Positions 23,058 to 32,433 of a DNA stretch of 64,000 nucleotides are shown one piece after another; position 1 is the first letter of the stretch, and every line of letters begins with the position of its first letter. Source of the stretch: JAJPHF01 sp035293805 (lineage in GTDB: Bacteria > Chloroflexota > UBA6077 > JAJPHF01); contig DATGMD010000060.1 in the NCBI GenBank assembly GCA_035293805.1, positions 310,001 through 374,000 of the forward strand, given 5' to 3'. Both the position numbers and the translations under genes were made by a program. The notes beneath the pieces were generated by a model that saw nothing but the letters and a program-made list of their open reading frames with translations, had not been told where the DNA came from and did no database searches.

Positions 23058-23723
23058 ATGTCGACAATGCTACTTCCCGCTCAAGCGTTTGCGGACGAGC
23101 TGGTCGCCCAGGTGCGCGAGTTCTGCCGCACGCTGGAGGCGAATCCCCCGGCGTACAGCTACGTGCCGCTCACAACCGATGCTCAGCGGCTCCACGTTAT
23201 GAAAAGTCGTTATTTCAACGAGCTGCGCGCGGGCGAGGTGTTCGGCAGCTGGCTGCGCGGCTTTACCGACCTCCAGGTCAAGCTGCAGTTCATGGAGGCG
23301 ATTGGCGAGGAGGGGCGGCACTCGCAGCTCCTGGCCGAGCGCATCCGCGAGCTGGGCGGCGGCGATCCGGCGGACTACGACCCGGTCCCGGGCCAGATCG
23401 CCATGTTCAACTCGTTCGCCGGCTTGCAGGACACGGTCGAGCGCGTCGCCGCGTTCTCGCTGGCGGGCGAGGGAGTGGCCGACTTCCTCATCGAGCTGAT
23501 GCTCGACGCGCCGAACGTGCCCGAGTGGCTGAAGGCCCCGTACCGGCTGATCCACGAGGACGAGGCCGAGCACGGCAACTACCCGGCCGAGGTCATCGCG
23601 CGCCTGGCGACCACCGAGGAGAGCCAGCGCCGCGCTCGCAAGGCCGTCGCTATGAGCCTGGAGCTGCGGCGCCGCTACTTCGCCGACCTCGACGACGCCG
23701 TGCTCCGCGGCAAGACCTGGTAG
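23058..23723 (+). CDS. Ferritin-like di-iron protein
   Basis: A 221-residue helical protein. ExxH-type motifs appear as FMEAIGEEGRHSQLLAERI and LIHEDEAEHGNYPAEV, spaced about 85 residues apart, as expected for a four-helix-bundle di-iron site. AAFSLAGEGVADFLIELML supplies a further Glu. Family members include oxidoreductases and iron-binding proteins, and the reaction is unknown. ATG 23058 follows GGAGGG. The next gene starts three bases after the stop, so they form an operon. Confidence 0.75.
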   Translation: MSTMLLPAQAFADELVAQVREFCRTLEANPPAYSYVPLTTDAQRLHVMKSRYFNELRAGEVFGSWLRGFTDLQVKLQFMEAIGEEGRHSQLLAERIRELGGGDPADYDPVPGQIAMFNSFAGLQDTVERVAAFSLAGEGVADFLIELMLDAPNVPEWLKAPYRLIHEDEAEHGNYPAEVIARLATTEESQRRARKAVAMSLELRRRYFADLDDAVLRGKTW

Positions 23724-23725
23724 GA

Positions 23726-24271
23726 ATGGCCTTCCAGGTCAAGTTCTTCGCGGCCGAGAAGCGAGTCCTCAAGACGCATCTTGATCCGGCCGAGTGTTCA
23801 CGGCGCATCGCGCGCCTTATCGCGGATGATCCTCAGCGGCCTGGTTGGGCGAGGGGGCCGGTCGAGCAGTACCCAGTCTGGGGCACGGTTTCCTCGGATA
23901 GATTCCGGCTCGTAAAGCGGTTGCGCTCGTATATACACCAGCCGTATCAGACGCGAGCGATCGGGCATTTTGTCCGCGAGCCATCAGGCACCCGCTTGGT
24001 GGTGGGGTTCGGTCCACCGCTGCACTCGATTCTCTTGGCCGTCGGCTTGGACGCCTTTGTGATATGCATCGCGATTGCTGCTGGGCAAATCGGGGATCCA
24101 CGTGCTCCCCAGGCGCTTCTTGGTTTCCTTATCTTCGTGGGCGTGGTGGTTCTTCTGGAAGGCGGGCTATACCTGCTTCTCCGCTATGCAGCGCGCGGCG
24201 AGGCCCGCTGGCTTATTCAGTTCTTGAAGGCAACGCTGGACGCTCACGATCTTCCGCCTGGCCGGGGATAG
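23726..24271 (+). CDS. Hypothetical protein with two membrane helices
   Basis: 181 residues. The N-terminal 100 are soluble, with a positive patch (RFRLVKRLRSYIHQPYQTRA), followed by two hydrophobic segments (HSILLAVGLDAFVICIAIAA and LLGFLIFVGVVVLLEGGLYL) and a short cytoplasmic-type tail. I recognise no family. Codon use is visibly less GC-biased than in flanking genes (more A/T third positions), which hints at later acquisition or weak expression. ATG 23726 is three bases after the ferritin-like gene. Confidence 0.7.
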   Translation: MAFQVKFFAAEKRVLKTHLDPAECSRRIARLIADDPQRPGWARGPVEQYPVWGTVSSDRFRLVKRLRSYIHQPYQTRAIGHFVREPSGTRLVVGFGPPLHSILLAVGLDAFVICIAIAAGQIGDPRAPQALLGFLIFVGVVVLLEGGLYLLLRYAARGEARWLIQFLKATLDAHDLPPGRG

Positions 24272-24331
24272 CAGCGCGTCCCCCATCGCCGGACACGCTG
24301 CTCATACGCGGGTGGACCGCTGCCTGGTAAC

Positions 24332-24718
24332 TTGCAGCCACCGCCAACGGCCTATATTGCTCCCGTACCGGATGGGGGAGGCCGGGCTACGCGGGGCGGG
24401 TTAGGCCTCTTGGTCGCGTGGGTGGTGGCCGTGCTGCTCGCGGCGTGTGCGGGCAGGGGCCGCGCCGGGCCCGCGGCGCAGCCGGCGCGTGGGCCGATGG
24501 CTGCGGGGACCAAGCTGGCGAACAGTGGCGCGGCGGGCGAGGCCAGCGCCGGGGTGGCTAACGCGGCGACGAATGGGCCGCTGGGGCGCGGCGGCCAGGC
24601 GGCGGGGGGCGCGCGGATGGCGGCGCTGGTGCCGCTGAAGGTGGCGGCCAGCCTGGTCGATTCCAGCCTGCTGCAGGAGCTGGAGGCGAGCGGGTACGTC
24701 GCGGGCCTATACCAGTAG
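24332..24718 (+). CDS. Small putative lipoprotein
   Basis: 128 residues from a TTG start. A hydrophobic stretch ends in a lipobox-like LLAACAG (GLLVAWVVAVLLAACAG), after which the mature part is Ala/Gly-rich with no domain I recognise. It has no strong ribosome site, and the 3' end overlaps the convergent MFS gene by 12 bases. Coding status rests mainly on the lipoprotein-like signal. Confidence 0.4.
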   Translation: MQPPPTAYIAPVPDGGGRATRGGLGLLVAWVVAVLLAACAGRGRAGPAAQPARGPMAAGTKLANSGAAGEASAGVANAATNGPLGRGGQAAGGARMAALVPLKVAASLVDSSLLQELEASGYVAGLYQ

Positions 24719-26062
24719 CGCCTCGTGGGCGAACGCCTGCCGGCCCAAGTGGTGGCGCAGGTAAAGCCAGCTCACGACCGTGCCCAGAGCGCAGAGGGCG
24801 CTCACCACGCCGAGCGCGGCGCGAATGCCCGCTAGCTCGCTCAGGCCGCCGAGCGCGAGCGCGCCGATGGGCGTCATGCCCATGGCGAGCACGGTGTAGA
24901 CGCCCATGACGCGACCGCGCAGCTGACCGGGCGCGGCGTACTGGATGAGCGTCTGGCCGGTGGCGCTGAAGGCGATGCTGGCGACGCCCATGACGAGCAG
25001 CAACAGCGCGCCGACGCCGTACCAGGGGTTGGCGCCGAGCAGCGCGAGCAGCGCCGCGAACGTCGCCGCCGCGCCGAGGAGCAGGCGGCGGGTCGCGTGC
25101 TGGCGGCTGGCGACGATCAGCGCGGCCGCCAGGGAGCCGACCCCTAGGAACGAGCTGAGCACGCCGTAGCCCTCGGGGCCGGTCTCGTAGGCGTAGCGCG
25201 CGAGCAGCGGCAGAATGGTGATGAAGTTGAAGCCGAAGGCGCCGAAGGTCCAGACGACGATGAAGACGCCGCACAGCGCGGGCGTGCGCACGGCGTAGGC
25301 GATGCCTTCGCCCAGCTGCCGGAGCACGCGGCCGCGGGCGGGCGGCGGCACGGCGTGGAACTCGGCGGCGCGCATGAGGGCGAGCGCGACGATCACCGCC
25401 AGGTAGCTGGAGGCGTTCAGCCAGAAGCACGCGGCCGTGCCGATACTGGCGATCAGCACGCCGCCCAGCGCCGGGCCGAGGATGCGGGACAGGTTGAAGT
25501 TGCCCGAGTTGAGGGCCACGGCGTTCGCCAGGTCGTCGCGCCCGACCAGCTCCATGACGAGCGCCTGGCGGGTCGGGGCGTCGACGGCCTGAAAGAGCCC
25601 CTGGATGATGGCGAGGACGTAGAGGTGCCATAGCTGGATGGTGCCGCTGCTGACCAGCGCGGCCAGGACGACGGTATCCGTGCAGATGCCGATCTGGGTG
25701 AGCACGAGCACGCGGCGCTTGGGCAGGCGGTCGGCGAGCACGCCGCCGAAGAGCGCGAACAGGGAGATCGGCAGGAACTGGAGCATGGTGACGGTGCCCA
25801 GCGCCAGCGGCGATCCTGTGAGGTCGAGCACCAGCCAGGCCATCCCCGCGCGCTGCACCCAGTCGCCGGTGAGCGAGATGAACTGGCCGCCCCAGAAGAG
25901 GCGATAGTTGTAGTTGCGGAGCGCGCGGAAGGTCGCGCCGAGGCGAGTGCTGAGCGCCGAGTGCTGAGTGCCGGGTGGGGTGGCCGGCGCGGCGGCGGCG
26001 CCGAGCGCGGTGTAGCGGCCGTCCGGGGGCGAGTGCGCGGCGGCCGCCGCCGGCGCCGGCAT
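24707..26062 (-). CDS. MFS transporter (MFS_3/enterobactin-exporter-like)
   Basis: About 451 residues with 12 predicted membrane segments. The first follows FRALRNYNYRLFWGGQFISLTGDW, characteristic of the MFS_3/EntS-like group. Motif A-type loops appear as GGVLADRLPKRRVLVLTQ and PGQLRGRVMGVYTV. The group exports siderophores, drugs or metals, and the substrate here is unknown. The start is uncertain. ATG 26062 precedes a low-complexity leader that includes a heptamer-repeat peptide (TQHSALST). A GAGGAGG site near 26147 has no standard start codon behind it. It lies downstream of the aminopeptidase gene on the same strand. Confidence 0.85.
   Translation of the reverse strand: MPAPAAAAAHSPPDGRYTALGAAAAPATPPGTQHSALSTRLGATFRALRNYNYRLFWGGQFISLTGDWVQRAGMAWLVLDLTGSPLALGTVTMLQFLPISLFALFGGVLADRLPKRRVLVLTQIGICTDTVVLAALVSSGTIQLWHLYVLAIIQGLFQAVDAPTRQALVMELVGRDDLANAVALNSGNFNLSRILGPALGGVLIASIGTAACFWLNASSYLAVIVALALMRAAEFHAVPPPARGRVLRQLGEGIAYAVRTPALCGVFIVVWTFGAFGFNFITILPLLARYAYETGPEGYGVLSSFLGVGSLAAALIVASRQHATRRLLLGAAATFAALLALLGANPWYGVGALLLLVMGVASIAFSATGQTLIQYAAPGQLRGRVMGVYTVLAMGMTPIGALALGGLSELAGIRAALGVVSALCALGTVVSWLYLRHHLGRQAFAHEALLV
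25946..25976. repeat. Heptamer repeat copy in the MFS gene
   Basis: Plus-strand GAGTGCTGAGTGC units. On the coding strand they read TQHSALST in frame, just before the first conserved residues of the transporter. Confidence 0.75.
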
Positions 26063-26148
26063 GGCCGCGTTGGGACTGCCCGGGCCGGCGCCCGCCTCCG
26101 CAGGCAGGCTGGCTCCGTCGCGGCTGCTCCGGCTCGTGTCGTGCCTCC

Positions 26149-28806
26149 TCAACGGCCGGCGCCCGGCATCGCCTGGTGATAGTCCTTGCGCAGGACGTCG
26201 CGCAAGCGCGGCGCGGCCCGCTCGCGGAACCCGATGACGATGTCGAGCTGCTCCAGCGTCTGGCGCAGCGTGCGCTCGGCGCCCTCGACGGGATGCTCGG
26301 CGAAGAAGGCGGCGACCTCGTCGCGCGCCTCGGCGGTCGCCAGGTTCACCGTGGCGGCGACCAAGCGGCGGCGCATGAAGGGCGGCAGCCGCTCCTCGAC
26401 GGCCGGCCACTGGACGCGGATGAAGTTCCAGGCCTGGTGCTTGCCGACCGGGTTGCCGAGCAGGCGCGCGAGCAGCGGCCCCACGTCCTGCGTCTTCACG
26501 GCTGGGGTGAGGCTCAGGTCGAGCGCTTGCTGGACGAGCACGGGGTCCTCGAAGGTGGCCAGCCCGAACAGGTGGCGCGTCTCGTCCTGGGGCGTGCGGG
26601 CCTCGCGCATGTGGGCGAGGTACTGGTCGAAGAGGGCGGGGCTGCCGTCCTGCGCGGCGACGGCGATGAACACGTCGACCAGGTTGGGGTCCACGCTATT
26701 GGCGTCGGCCCAGTAGCGCTCGACGCCCTGCCGGGCCTCGCCGACAACGGCGGGCAGCCGCGCCAGGCGGCCGAGGGCGCGGAGCGTGGCGGCGCGGCGC
26801 AGACGGCGCCCGTCGTCGTCGCCCGGCGCGGGCTGCCAGCCAAGCTCCTCGATCTGAGGCGCGAGCAGGTATTCCACCAGCGCCGACCAGGCGGGCCGGT
26901 CGTCGGGCTCGACGAGGTAGTAGTCGATGGAGGCGAGCGCGTCGACGATCGACTCGACGACCGCGTGGTGCGGCTCGTGGCGGAAGCCTTCCAGCAGGCT
27001 GAGGAAGCTGTCCACGCCGGCGTAGTCGGCGCGCGCGAGCGCCCACTGGTTGCCAATCAGGGCGACACGCTCGGCGGCGTCGAGGACCGTGCCCACGTCG
27101 TTCGTCAGGCCCGACAGCGTGGCGGGATCGTGCAGCACGCGGTAGAAGCCGCTGCCGCCCGCGTTGGCGTAGAGCCAGCGCGGCGGCCGCGGCGTTTCGA
27201 GCGCCAGCTCAGCGCGCGGCGTGGAGAGTAGCGCGCGCTGGACCAGCGGGCGCCGCCCGTCGGCGTAGCGCAGGACGATGGGCACCCGCCAGATCGCGCG
27301 CTGAGCGCTGAGTGCTGAGTGCTGGGCGCCGTTCCCCTCGGACGCAGCACTCAGCACTGTCGACTCAGCACTGAGGTTTGGGTTGGCGAAGAAGCGCTGC
27401 TGCTCGAGCAGGAGGTGGGGGCGGGTGCCGGCGGGGCGGGCGGTGGCGCGGACGAGCGGGAAGCCGGGCTGCTCGATCCAGTCGCGGGCGATGGCGCGCA
27501 CGCGCGTGCCGGAAGCCTGCTCCAGGGCGGCGAAGAGGTCGTTCGCGGTGGCATTGCCCTCGCGGTGGTCGCGGATGTACTGGCGCACGCCGGCGCGGAA
27601 GACCTGCGGGCCGACGTACTGCTCCAGCATGAACAGGACGGCCGCGCCCTTCTCGTAGGTGATGGCGTCGAACATCTCGCTGGCCTGGGCGGCGCTCTTC
27701 ACGGGGGCGTGGATCGGGCGGGTGGAGGCGAGCGCATCGGTGGCGAAGGGAGCGGCCTTCTCCTGCTGGAAGTCCACCCAGATGTCCCAGTCGGGGCGCC
27801 AGTCGCCGACGGTGCGGAACTCGATCCAGGTGGCGAACGCCTCGTTCAGCCAGAGGTCGTCCCACCACTGCATCGTGACGAGGTTGCCGAACCACTGGTG
27901 GGCGATCTCGTGGGCGACGACGAGGGCGATGCGCTTCTGGGCGGCCACGGAGGCGGTGGCGGGATCGCAGAGCAGGGCCGTTTCGCGGAAGAAGATGGCG
28001 CCCGAGTTCTCCATCGCGCCGGCCTCGAAGTCGGGCACGGCGAGGAGGTCCAGCTTGCCGTAAGGGTAGCGCACGCCGAAGTAGCGCTCCAGGCGGTTGA
28101 GGGACGCGACGGCGGCCTCCAGCGCCAGGCCACCCATGCCGGTCTTGCCCGGCACGGTCCAGACGCGGATGGGCGTGCCGCCGCGAGCGAGCGCCGTTGC
28201 GGTCGGCTCCAGCGCGCCGACCGCGAGCGCGACGAGGTAGGTGGACATGCGCGGCGTGGTGGCGAAGGTGACGGTCTTGGTGCCCGGCTCGGCGCCGGGG
28301 GCCTCGCGCAGCGGCGCGCCGTTCGAGATGGCGACGAGGTCCGCCGGGACGGTGGCCGACAGGTCGAAGCGGGCCTTGAAGGCCGGCTCGTCGAAGCAGG
28401 GGAAGGCGCGGCGGGCGTCGGTCGCCTCGAACTGCGTGAAAGCGTAGCGTCGGCCGCCCGCCTCGGCGCGGTAGAGGCCGCGCAGGCCGGTGCCGATCGT
28501 GCCGCGGAACTCCAGGCGCAGCGTGGCGCGGCCGGCGGGCAGCGGCTCGGCGAAGCGCAGCTCGGCCGTCTCGCGGCCCGGCTGGTAGGTGACGCTGGCG
28601 GGGAGCCGCCGTCGGCCGACGGCGGCCTCGGCGCGGGTAATGTCCAGGTCGAGCGCGTGGAGCTCCACGCGCCGCACGTCGCGGTCGAGGGTCAGGAGGA
28701 TGCTCTCCTCGCCGGTAAAGGACCAGGTCTCCAGGTCGGGCGCCAGGTGGACGGCGTAACGCTCGGGGCGCACGTAGCGCGGCAGGCGAAACTCGGCATC
28801 GTTCAT
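26149..28806 (-). CDS. pepN: M1-family aminopeptidase N
   Basis: An 885-residue zinc aminopeptidase that removes N-terminal residues from peptides. The exopeptidase motif GAMEN lies in FEAGAMENSGAIFF. The zinc motif HEIAHQWFGNLVTMQWWDDL, with its second-shell WLNEAFATW (HExxH-x18-E), lies around residue 295. N-terminal saddle and C-terminal ERAP1-like helical domains flank it. No signal peptide is seen, so it is cytoplasmic. Around residues 478-503 the gene carries an insertion read from two inverted heptamer-repeat arms (including QHSALSAQ) between the catalytic and C-terminal regions. ATG 28806 matches the family start. Confidence 0.93.
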   Translation of the reverse strand: MNDAEFRLPRYVRPERYAVHLAPDLETWSFTGEESILLTLDRDVRRVELHALDLDITRAEAAVGRRRLPASVTYQPGRETAELRFAEPLPAGRATLRLEFRGTIGTGLRGLYRAEAGGRRYAFTQFEATDARRAFPCFDEPAFKARFDLSATVPADLVAISNGAPLREAPGAEPGTKTVTFATTPRMSTYLVALAVGALEPTATALARGGTPIRVWTVPGKTGMGGLALEAAVASLNRLERYFGVRYPYGKLDLLAVPDFEAGAMENSGAIFFRETALLCDPATASVAAQKRIALVVAHEIAHQWFGNLVTMQWWDDLWLNEAFATWIEFRTVGDWRPDWDIWVDFQQEKAAPFATDALASTRPIHAPVKSAAQASEMFDAITYEKGAAVLFMLEQYVGPQVFRAGVRQYIRDHREGNATANDLFAALEQASGTRVRAIARDWIEQPGFPLVRATARPAGTRPHLLLEQQRFFANPNLSAESTVLSAASEGNGAQHSALSAQRAIWRVPIVLRYADGRRPLVQRALLSTPRAELALETPRPPRWLYANAGGSGFYRVLHDPATLSGLTNDVGTVLDAAERVALIGNQWALARADYAGVDSFLSLLEGFRHEPHHAVVESIVDALASIDYYLVEPDDRPAWSALVEYLLAPQIEELGWQPAPGDDDGRRLRRAATLRALGRLARLPAVVGEARQGVERYWADANSVDPNLVDVFIAVAAQDGSPALFDQYLAHMREARTPQDETRHLFGLATFEDPVLVQQALDLSLTPAVKTQDVGPLLARLLGNPVGKHQAWNFIRVQWPAVEERLPPFMRRRLVAATVNLATAEARDEVAAFFAEHPVEGAERTLRQTLEQLDIVIGFRERAAPRLRDVLRKDYHQAMPGAGR
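27301..27376. repeat. Inverted heptamer-repeat arms inside the aminopeptidase gene
   Basis: GAGTGCTGAGTGCTG near 27309-27324 faces CAGCACTCAGCACT near 27346-27360, with a further CTCAGCACTGAG. The arms can form a hairpin. The whole block stays open in the aminopeptidase frame. Confidence 0.8.
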
Positions 28807-29048
28807 GGCGAGCCTCCGGGCGGACGACTGGCAACTGACAGCTAGGATAGGGCGCCGCCCCCCGCCCGGACAAGCGACCTCCGTCCTGGCCGCGGGCGCG
28901 GATGCCATGCACGGCTCAGCGCAGGTGGCCGAGGAACGAAGGCGGGCGCCGCTAGTACAGGGGGGCGCTCGACAACGGAAGCGTGGCGCCATTTCGGCTC
29001 CACGCGCATACCGGCGCGCCGAGCGGCGAGGAGTAGGCTGCGGGGCGA

Positions 29049-29591
29049 TCAGCGGGCGGCGGCGGGGGTGCTGGGGGAGATCGTGCCAGGCGCGGGGATG
29101 GCGGGCGCGCCCCACGCGGGGCTGTTGCTCGGGGGCGCGCCGAGCGACGGCGCCCGCGGGCCGATCACCACGACGTTGCGCGTGCTCCGGATCCAGCCGC
29201 AGGCGCTGCGGGCCTGGATGTACAGGGTGTGCCGGCCCGGCAGCACCCCGGTGGGATCCCAGGCGAGCGCGAACCCGCTCGGCCGGAAGCGCGGCGTGCC
29301 AAGGAGGTCCGCCACGTCGGGGCGCTCCCAACCGTACAGCGCCGGCAGCGGCACGCCGCCCGCCCAGGGGTCGGCGTCGAGGGCCACCCGGACCTCGTCG
29401 ATGCCGGTGCCGTTCGGGGCCGCGACGTCGGCTGCCCAGCCGCTGATCGTGATGGGCTGATCGGTGATGACCGCATCCGCTACCGGTCGCTCCACGGCAC
29501 CTCGCACGTCGCACTCCTGCGCCGCCACGAGGGGAGCGCGGGCGAGGGTGGTGAGCGGGACCAGAAACGTGAGGCAGGCCAGCAGACGCAA
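29049..29591 (-). CDS. Secreted protein with an Ig-like (GWAAD) domain
   Basis: About 180 residues. A signal peptide (RLLACLTFLVPLTTLARAPL then VAAQ) is followed by CDVRGAVERPVADAVITDQP and ITISGWAADVAAPNGTGIDE. The latter is a recurrent motif of secreted beta-sandwich domains in Chloroflexota and related bacteria. GFALAWDPTGVLPGRHTLYI and an Ala/Pro-rich tail follow. Two Cys (ECDV, ACGW) may form a disulfide. TTG 29591 is favoured by an AAGGGAG site, and ATG 29660 is an alternative upstream start. Confidence 0.68.
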   Translation of the reverse strand: MRLLACLTFLVPLTTLARAPLVAAQECDVRGAVERPVADAVITDQPITISGWAADVAAPNGTGIDEVRVALDADPWAGGVPLPALYGWERPDVADLLGTPRFRPSGFALAWDPTGVLPGRHTLYIQARSACGWIRSTRNVVVIGPRAPSLGAPPSNSPAWGAPAIPAPGTISPSTPAAAR

Positions 29592-29886
29592 ACTGTCACT
29601 CCCTTGCTGTAATCCCCGCGGTCGGCATGGGTGCCAACCCTTGATAGAGATAGTCTGCAATTCGCGTCAGGGGGTGAGCGCAGGAGAGGGCCGCTACCTG
29701 TGACTCGGCTGCGACGGCCACCGCGCGGCCGCCGCCCGTGGCGCCCCGCGGCGGGCGGTGACCAAGGCTTGAGCGGTCGTCGGCCCCCAGCGAGGCAGGC
29801 TGGTCCCGCGCGCCCCGGCGGCCGCGCGGCCGCCCCAGGTTGTGGCCGCGACGCCAATCCCTCGCCTGGCGAGCGGCGGAGCGCGT

Positions 29887-30957
29887 ATGGTGCTCCCGGA
29901 GCAGCGAGGCGGCGACTGGAGGCCGTCCGAGATGGGGGAGGACCGAGGCGGCGTGCTGATCGGGTTGCTGCGCTTCGTGCTGGCCGTGGCCGCGCTCAGC
30001 TACGCCCTGGGCATGGGGGCCTATTTCGCGGGGCTGGCGGCGGGGCTGGGGCGCAGCGGCAGCCTGGCGCTGCTGCGCGAGTTCACCCTGTACTTGTTCA
30101 CGCCGCTGCCCCTGCTGCTGCTCGCGGCGCTCGTGCTGCGGGCGCGGGCGGCGCTCGTGCTGTCACTGTTGCCGCTCGCGGCGTTCGTCTGGGCATATGG
30201 GCCGCAGCTCGTCCCGCAGTCTCCGCCCGCCGTCGCGGGGCCGCACTTGCGCGTGCTGACGTTCAACACGGGCGGGAACGTCGGCGGGGGGCAGCAGGCG
30301 CCGCTGCTGCGAACGATCCAGGCGGTAGACGCGGACCTGGTAGCGCTCCAGGAGGTACCCCCGGCCACGGAGGACGCGCTGCCGGACGCGCTGGCCGCGA
30401 CGTACCCGTACCACGTCGGCACGACCGACACGCTGGTGCTCAGCCGCTGGCCGCTGGAGGCGGAGGGGGAGTTCCGCTTGCAGGACGCGGGCTACCTAGC
30501 CCATCAGGTCGCGGTCAGCGTGGGCGACCGGACGCTGCTGCACACGAACGTCCACGTGACGCGGCCGAGCTATCGCGTCCGCTGGCGGCGCGGGCTCGTG
30601 CCGCTGGTGCGCGGCTTCAGCCCCGGCTGGCGCGACGCGCAGGTGGAGGACCTGGTGGCGCGGCTACAGGCGACTGACGGGCCGCGGCTGCTGACGGGCG
30701 ATTTCAACGAGACGGAGTGGAGCTATCCTTACGAGCGGCTGCACAGCGTGTTGGGCGACAGCTTCCGCGAGGCGGGCGCCGGTTTCGGGCACACCTACCC
30801 AAGCCACCTGCGCTGGGGCGGTTGGACGCTGTCGGTGCCGCTGGTGCGGATCGACTACGTGTTCCACTCGCCGGAGCTGGTCGCCTTGCACGCGGCCGTC
30901 GGGCCGGACGGCGGGTCGGACCACCTGCCGGTCGTCGCGGACCTGGCGTTCCGGTAG
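29887..30957 (+). CDS. Endonuclease/exonuclease/phosphatase-family protein with N-terminal membrane helices
   Basis: About 356 residues. Residues 20-110 contain about three membrane segments. The rest is an EEP domain: LRVLTFNTGGNVG (Asn), DADLVALQEVPP (Glu), LTGDFNETEWSYP (Asp/Asn), RIDYVFHSPEL and GGSDHLPVVADLAF (catalytic Asp-His). This fold covers DNA-repair nucleases, sphingomyelinases and phosphatases, and the membrane anchor suggests an extracytoplasmic or lipid substrate. ATG 29932 would be an alternative start that keeps all helices. Confidence 0.83.
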   Translation: MVLPEQRGGDWRPSEMGEDRGGVLIGLLRFVLAVAALSYALGMGAYFAGLAAGLGRSGSLALLREFTLYLFTPLPLLLLAALVLRARAALVLSLLPLAAFVWAYGPQLVPQSPPAVAGPHLRVLTFNTGGNVGGGQQAPLLRTIQAVDADLVALQEVPPATEDALPDALAATYPYHVGTTDTLVLSRWPLEAEGEFRLQDAGYLAHQVAVSVGDRTLLHTNVHVTRPSYRVRWRRGLVPLVRGFSPGWRDAQVEDLVARLQATDGPRLLTGDFNETEWSYPYERLHSVLGDSFREAGAGFGHTYPSHLRWGGWTLSVPLVRIDYVFHSPELVALHAAVGPDGGSDHLPVVADLAFR

Positions 30958-30967
30958 AGGGAGGCGG

Positions 30968-31052
30968 AGACCCCCTCACCCCGGCCCTCTCCCGGGGGGA
31001 GAGGGAGTAAGACGGGCATCCACCCCGGCCCTCTCCCAAGGGGAGAGGGGGA
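30968..31052. repeat. CCCTCTCCC / GGGAGAGGG block between convergent genes
   Basis: Two imperfect palindromes (about 30983-31008 and 31030-31051) of the same family as at 6653-6845. They fill the whole gap between the 29887 and 31057 genes and could act as a bidirectional terminator. Confidence 0.7.
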
Positions 31053-31056
31053 GGGA

Positions 31057-32175
31057 TTACTGGGCGAGGGTGCGGATGTAGCCGCTCTCGTCTAGCTCAC
31101 GGACGAAGCGGTCGTCGAAGAAGTCGCGCGGGTTGGCGTCGCGCGCGCGGGGGACCTCGACGGCTAGCTCGTCGAGCACGCCCTGGATCGAGCGCTCGTC
31201 GGGATAGGGCACGCGCTCCAGGTACTTCAGCGCGTAGACCTCGTAGGTCTCGTCCAGCACGTCCGGCTCATCGGTCTGAAGGTATTTCCGGTAGAGGGTG
31301 AGGGCGAAGGGCTTGTCGTTGACCAGGCGGTAAATGCCCGCGATCTGGCCGCGGAGGTAGCGGCGCACCACGTCGGGCTGCTGGCTGGCGTAGCTGCGGC
31401 GGGCGCTGACGCCCGTCGAGGCGTAGGGGAAGCCGAGGGTGCCGATGTCGAGCAGCTCGGGGAAGCCGAGCTTGCGGGCCTGCGAAACCCCGGGGTAGGA
31501 GAGGATGCCGGCCTGCACGCGGCCCGCCTCCATCGACCCGAGGATGTTGGACATCGCGCCCGCCTGCACGATCGCCACGTCGCGGTCGGGCTCGAGGCCG
31601 AAGTGGCGGAGCGCCAGGCGGGCGCCCGTGTCGATCGTGGTGCCGAGGCGCGAGATGCCGACGGCCTTGCCGCGCAGGTCGTCGGGCTGGGTGATCTCGG
31701 GGCGGGCGACGAGGCTCTGGACGAGCGTGCGGACCATCGTGGCGAGGACGAGCGTGTCGCCGCCGCCGAGGGCCGCGGAGACGGTGGTAGCGCCGGCGAT
31801 CTGGAGGAAATCGACCTCGCCGGCCATCAGCGCCTGCACACCCTCGTTGCCGCTGGGGAAGGAGAAGATCTCGACATCGAGGCCCTCGCGGGCGAAGTAG
31901 CCGCCCTCGGCGCCGGCCCAGAGGGGGGCCATCGTGCCGGAGATCGAGGTGAAGCCGGCGCGGAGCTTGAGCGGCGTGGGCGTGAGGCTGGCGGCCGCGC
32001 TGGCTTGCCGCGCGGCGGGGGGCGCCCCCGGGGCGGCGGGCGCGGCCGGCGCGGGCGCACAGCTCGCGAGCAGTCCGGTGGCCAGCAGGCCGGCCAGCGC
32101 GGCCCAGGCGCCCACGCGAGGCGGCGCGGGACGACGGGCCGCGGGATGCCGGCTGAGGTGGGCGGCACGCTGCAC
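31057..32175 (-). CDS. ABC substrate-binding lipoprotein, NitT/TauT (NMT1) type
   Basis: About 372 residues. The signal peptide ends in lipobox LASC (LAGLLATGLLASCAP), followed by an Ala/Pro linker. The binding fold shows LRAGFTSISGTMAPLWAGAE, GEVDFLQIAGATTVSAALGG, DLRGKAVGISRLGTTIDTGA and a C-terminal helical region. It resembles riboflavin-precursor, nitrate or sulfonate binding proteins. As with the 5591 gene, no permease or ATPase gene is nearby. GTG 32175 has AAAGGAGG ahead. A minus-strand TACAAT at about 32226-32221 may be the -10. Confidence 0.84.
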   Translation of the reverse strand: MQRAAHLSRHPAARRPAPPRVGAWAALAGLLATGLLASCAPAPAAPAAPGAPPAARQASAAASLTPTPLKLRAGFTSISGTMAPLWAGAEGGYFAREGLDVEIFSFPSGNEGVQALMAGEVDFLQIAGATTVSAALGGGDTLVLATMVRTLVQSLVARPEITQPDDLRGKAVGISRLGTTIDTGARLALRHFGLEPDRDVAIVQAGAMSNILGSMEAGRVQAGILSYPGVSQARKLGFPELLDIGTLGFPYASTGVSARRSYASQQPDVVRRYLRGQIAGIYRLVNDKPFALTLYRKYLQTDEPDVLDETYEVYALKYLERVPYPDERSIQGVLDELAVEVPRARDANPRDFFDDRFVRELDESGYIRTLAQ

Positions 32176-32433
32176 GGGGCCTCCTTTGTGGGATCGGATA
32201 CTATGGAGTCGGTGCGCGGTGATTGTAGCAGGCGGAAGGGGCGCCGGCGGGACGGCGCGCTCCGCGAGCTTGCGCGCCGGCCGCCGCGCTTGCCTTGCCC
32301 AAGCCTCCGGCGCGCGTTTACAATGCGCTGGTAGTTCTGTCTTGGTGGGTTGTCCCTCGCCCCGTGCTCCGCGGGGCACGCCGATCCTCGTGCGGCGGCT
32401 GGCGGCCGGTCGCTGGTCACTGGTGGCGGACGA

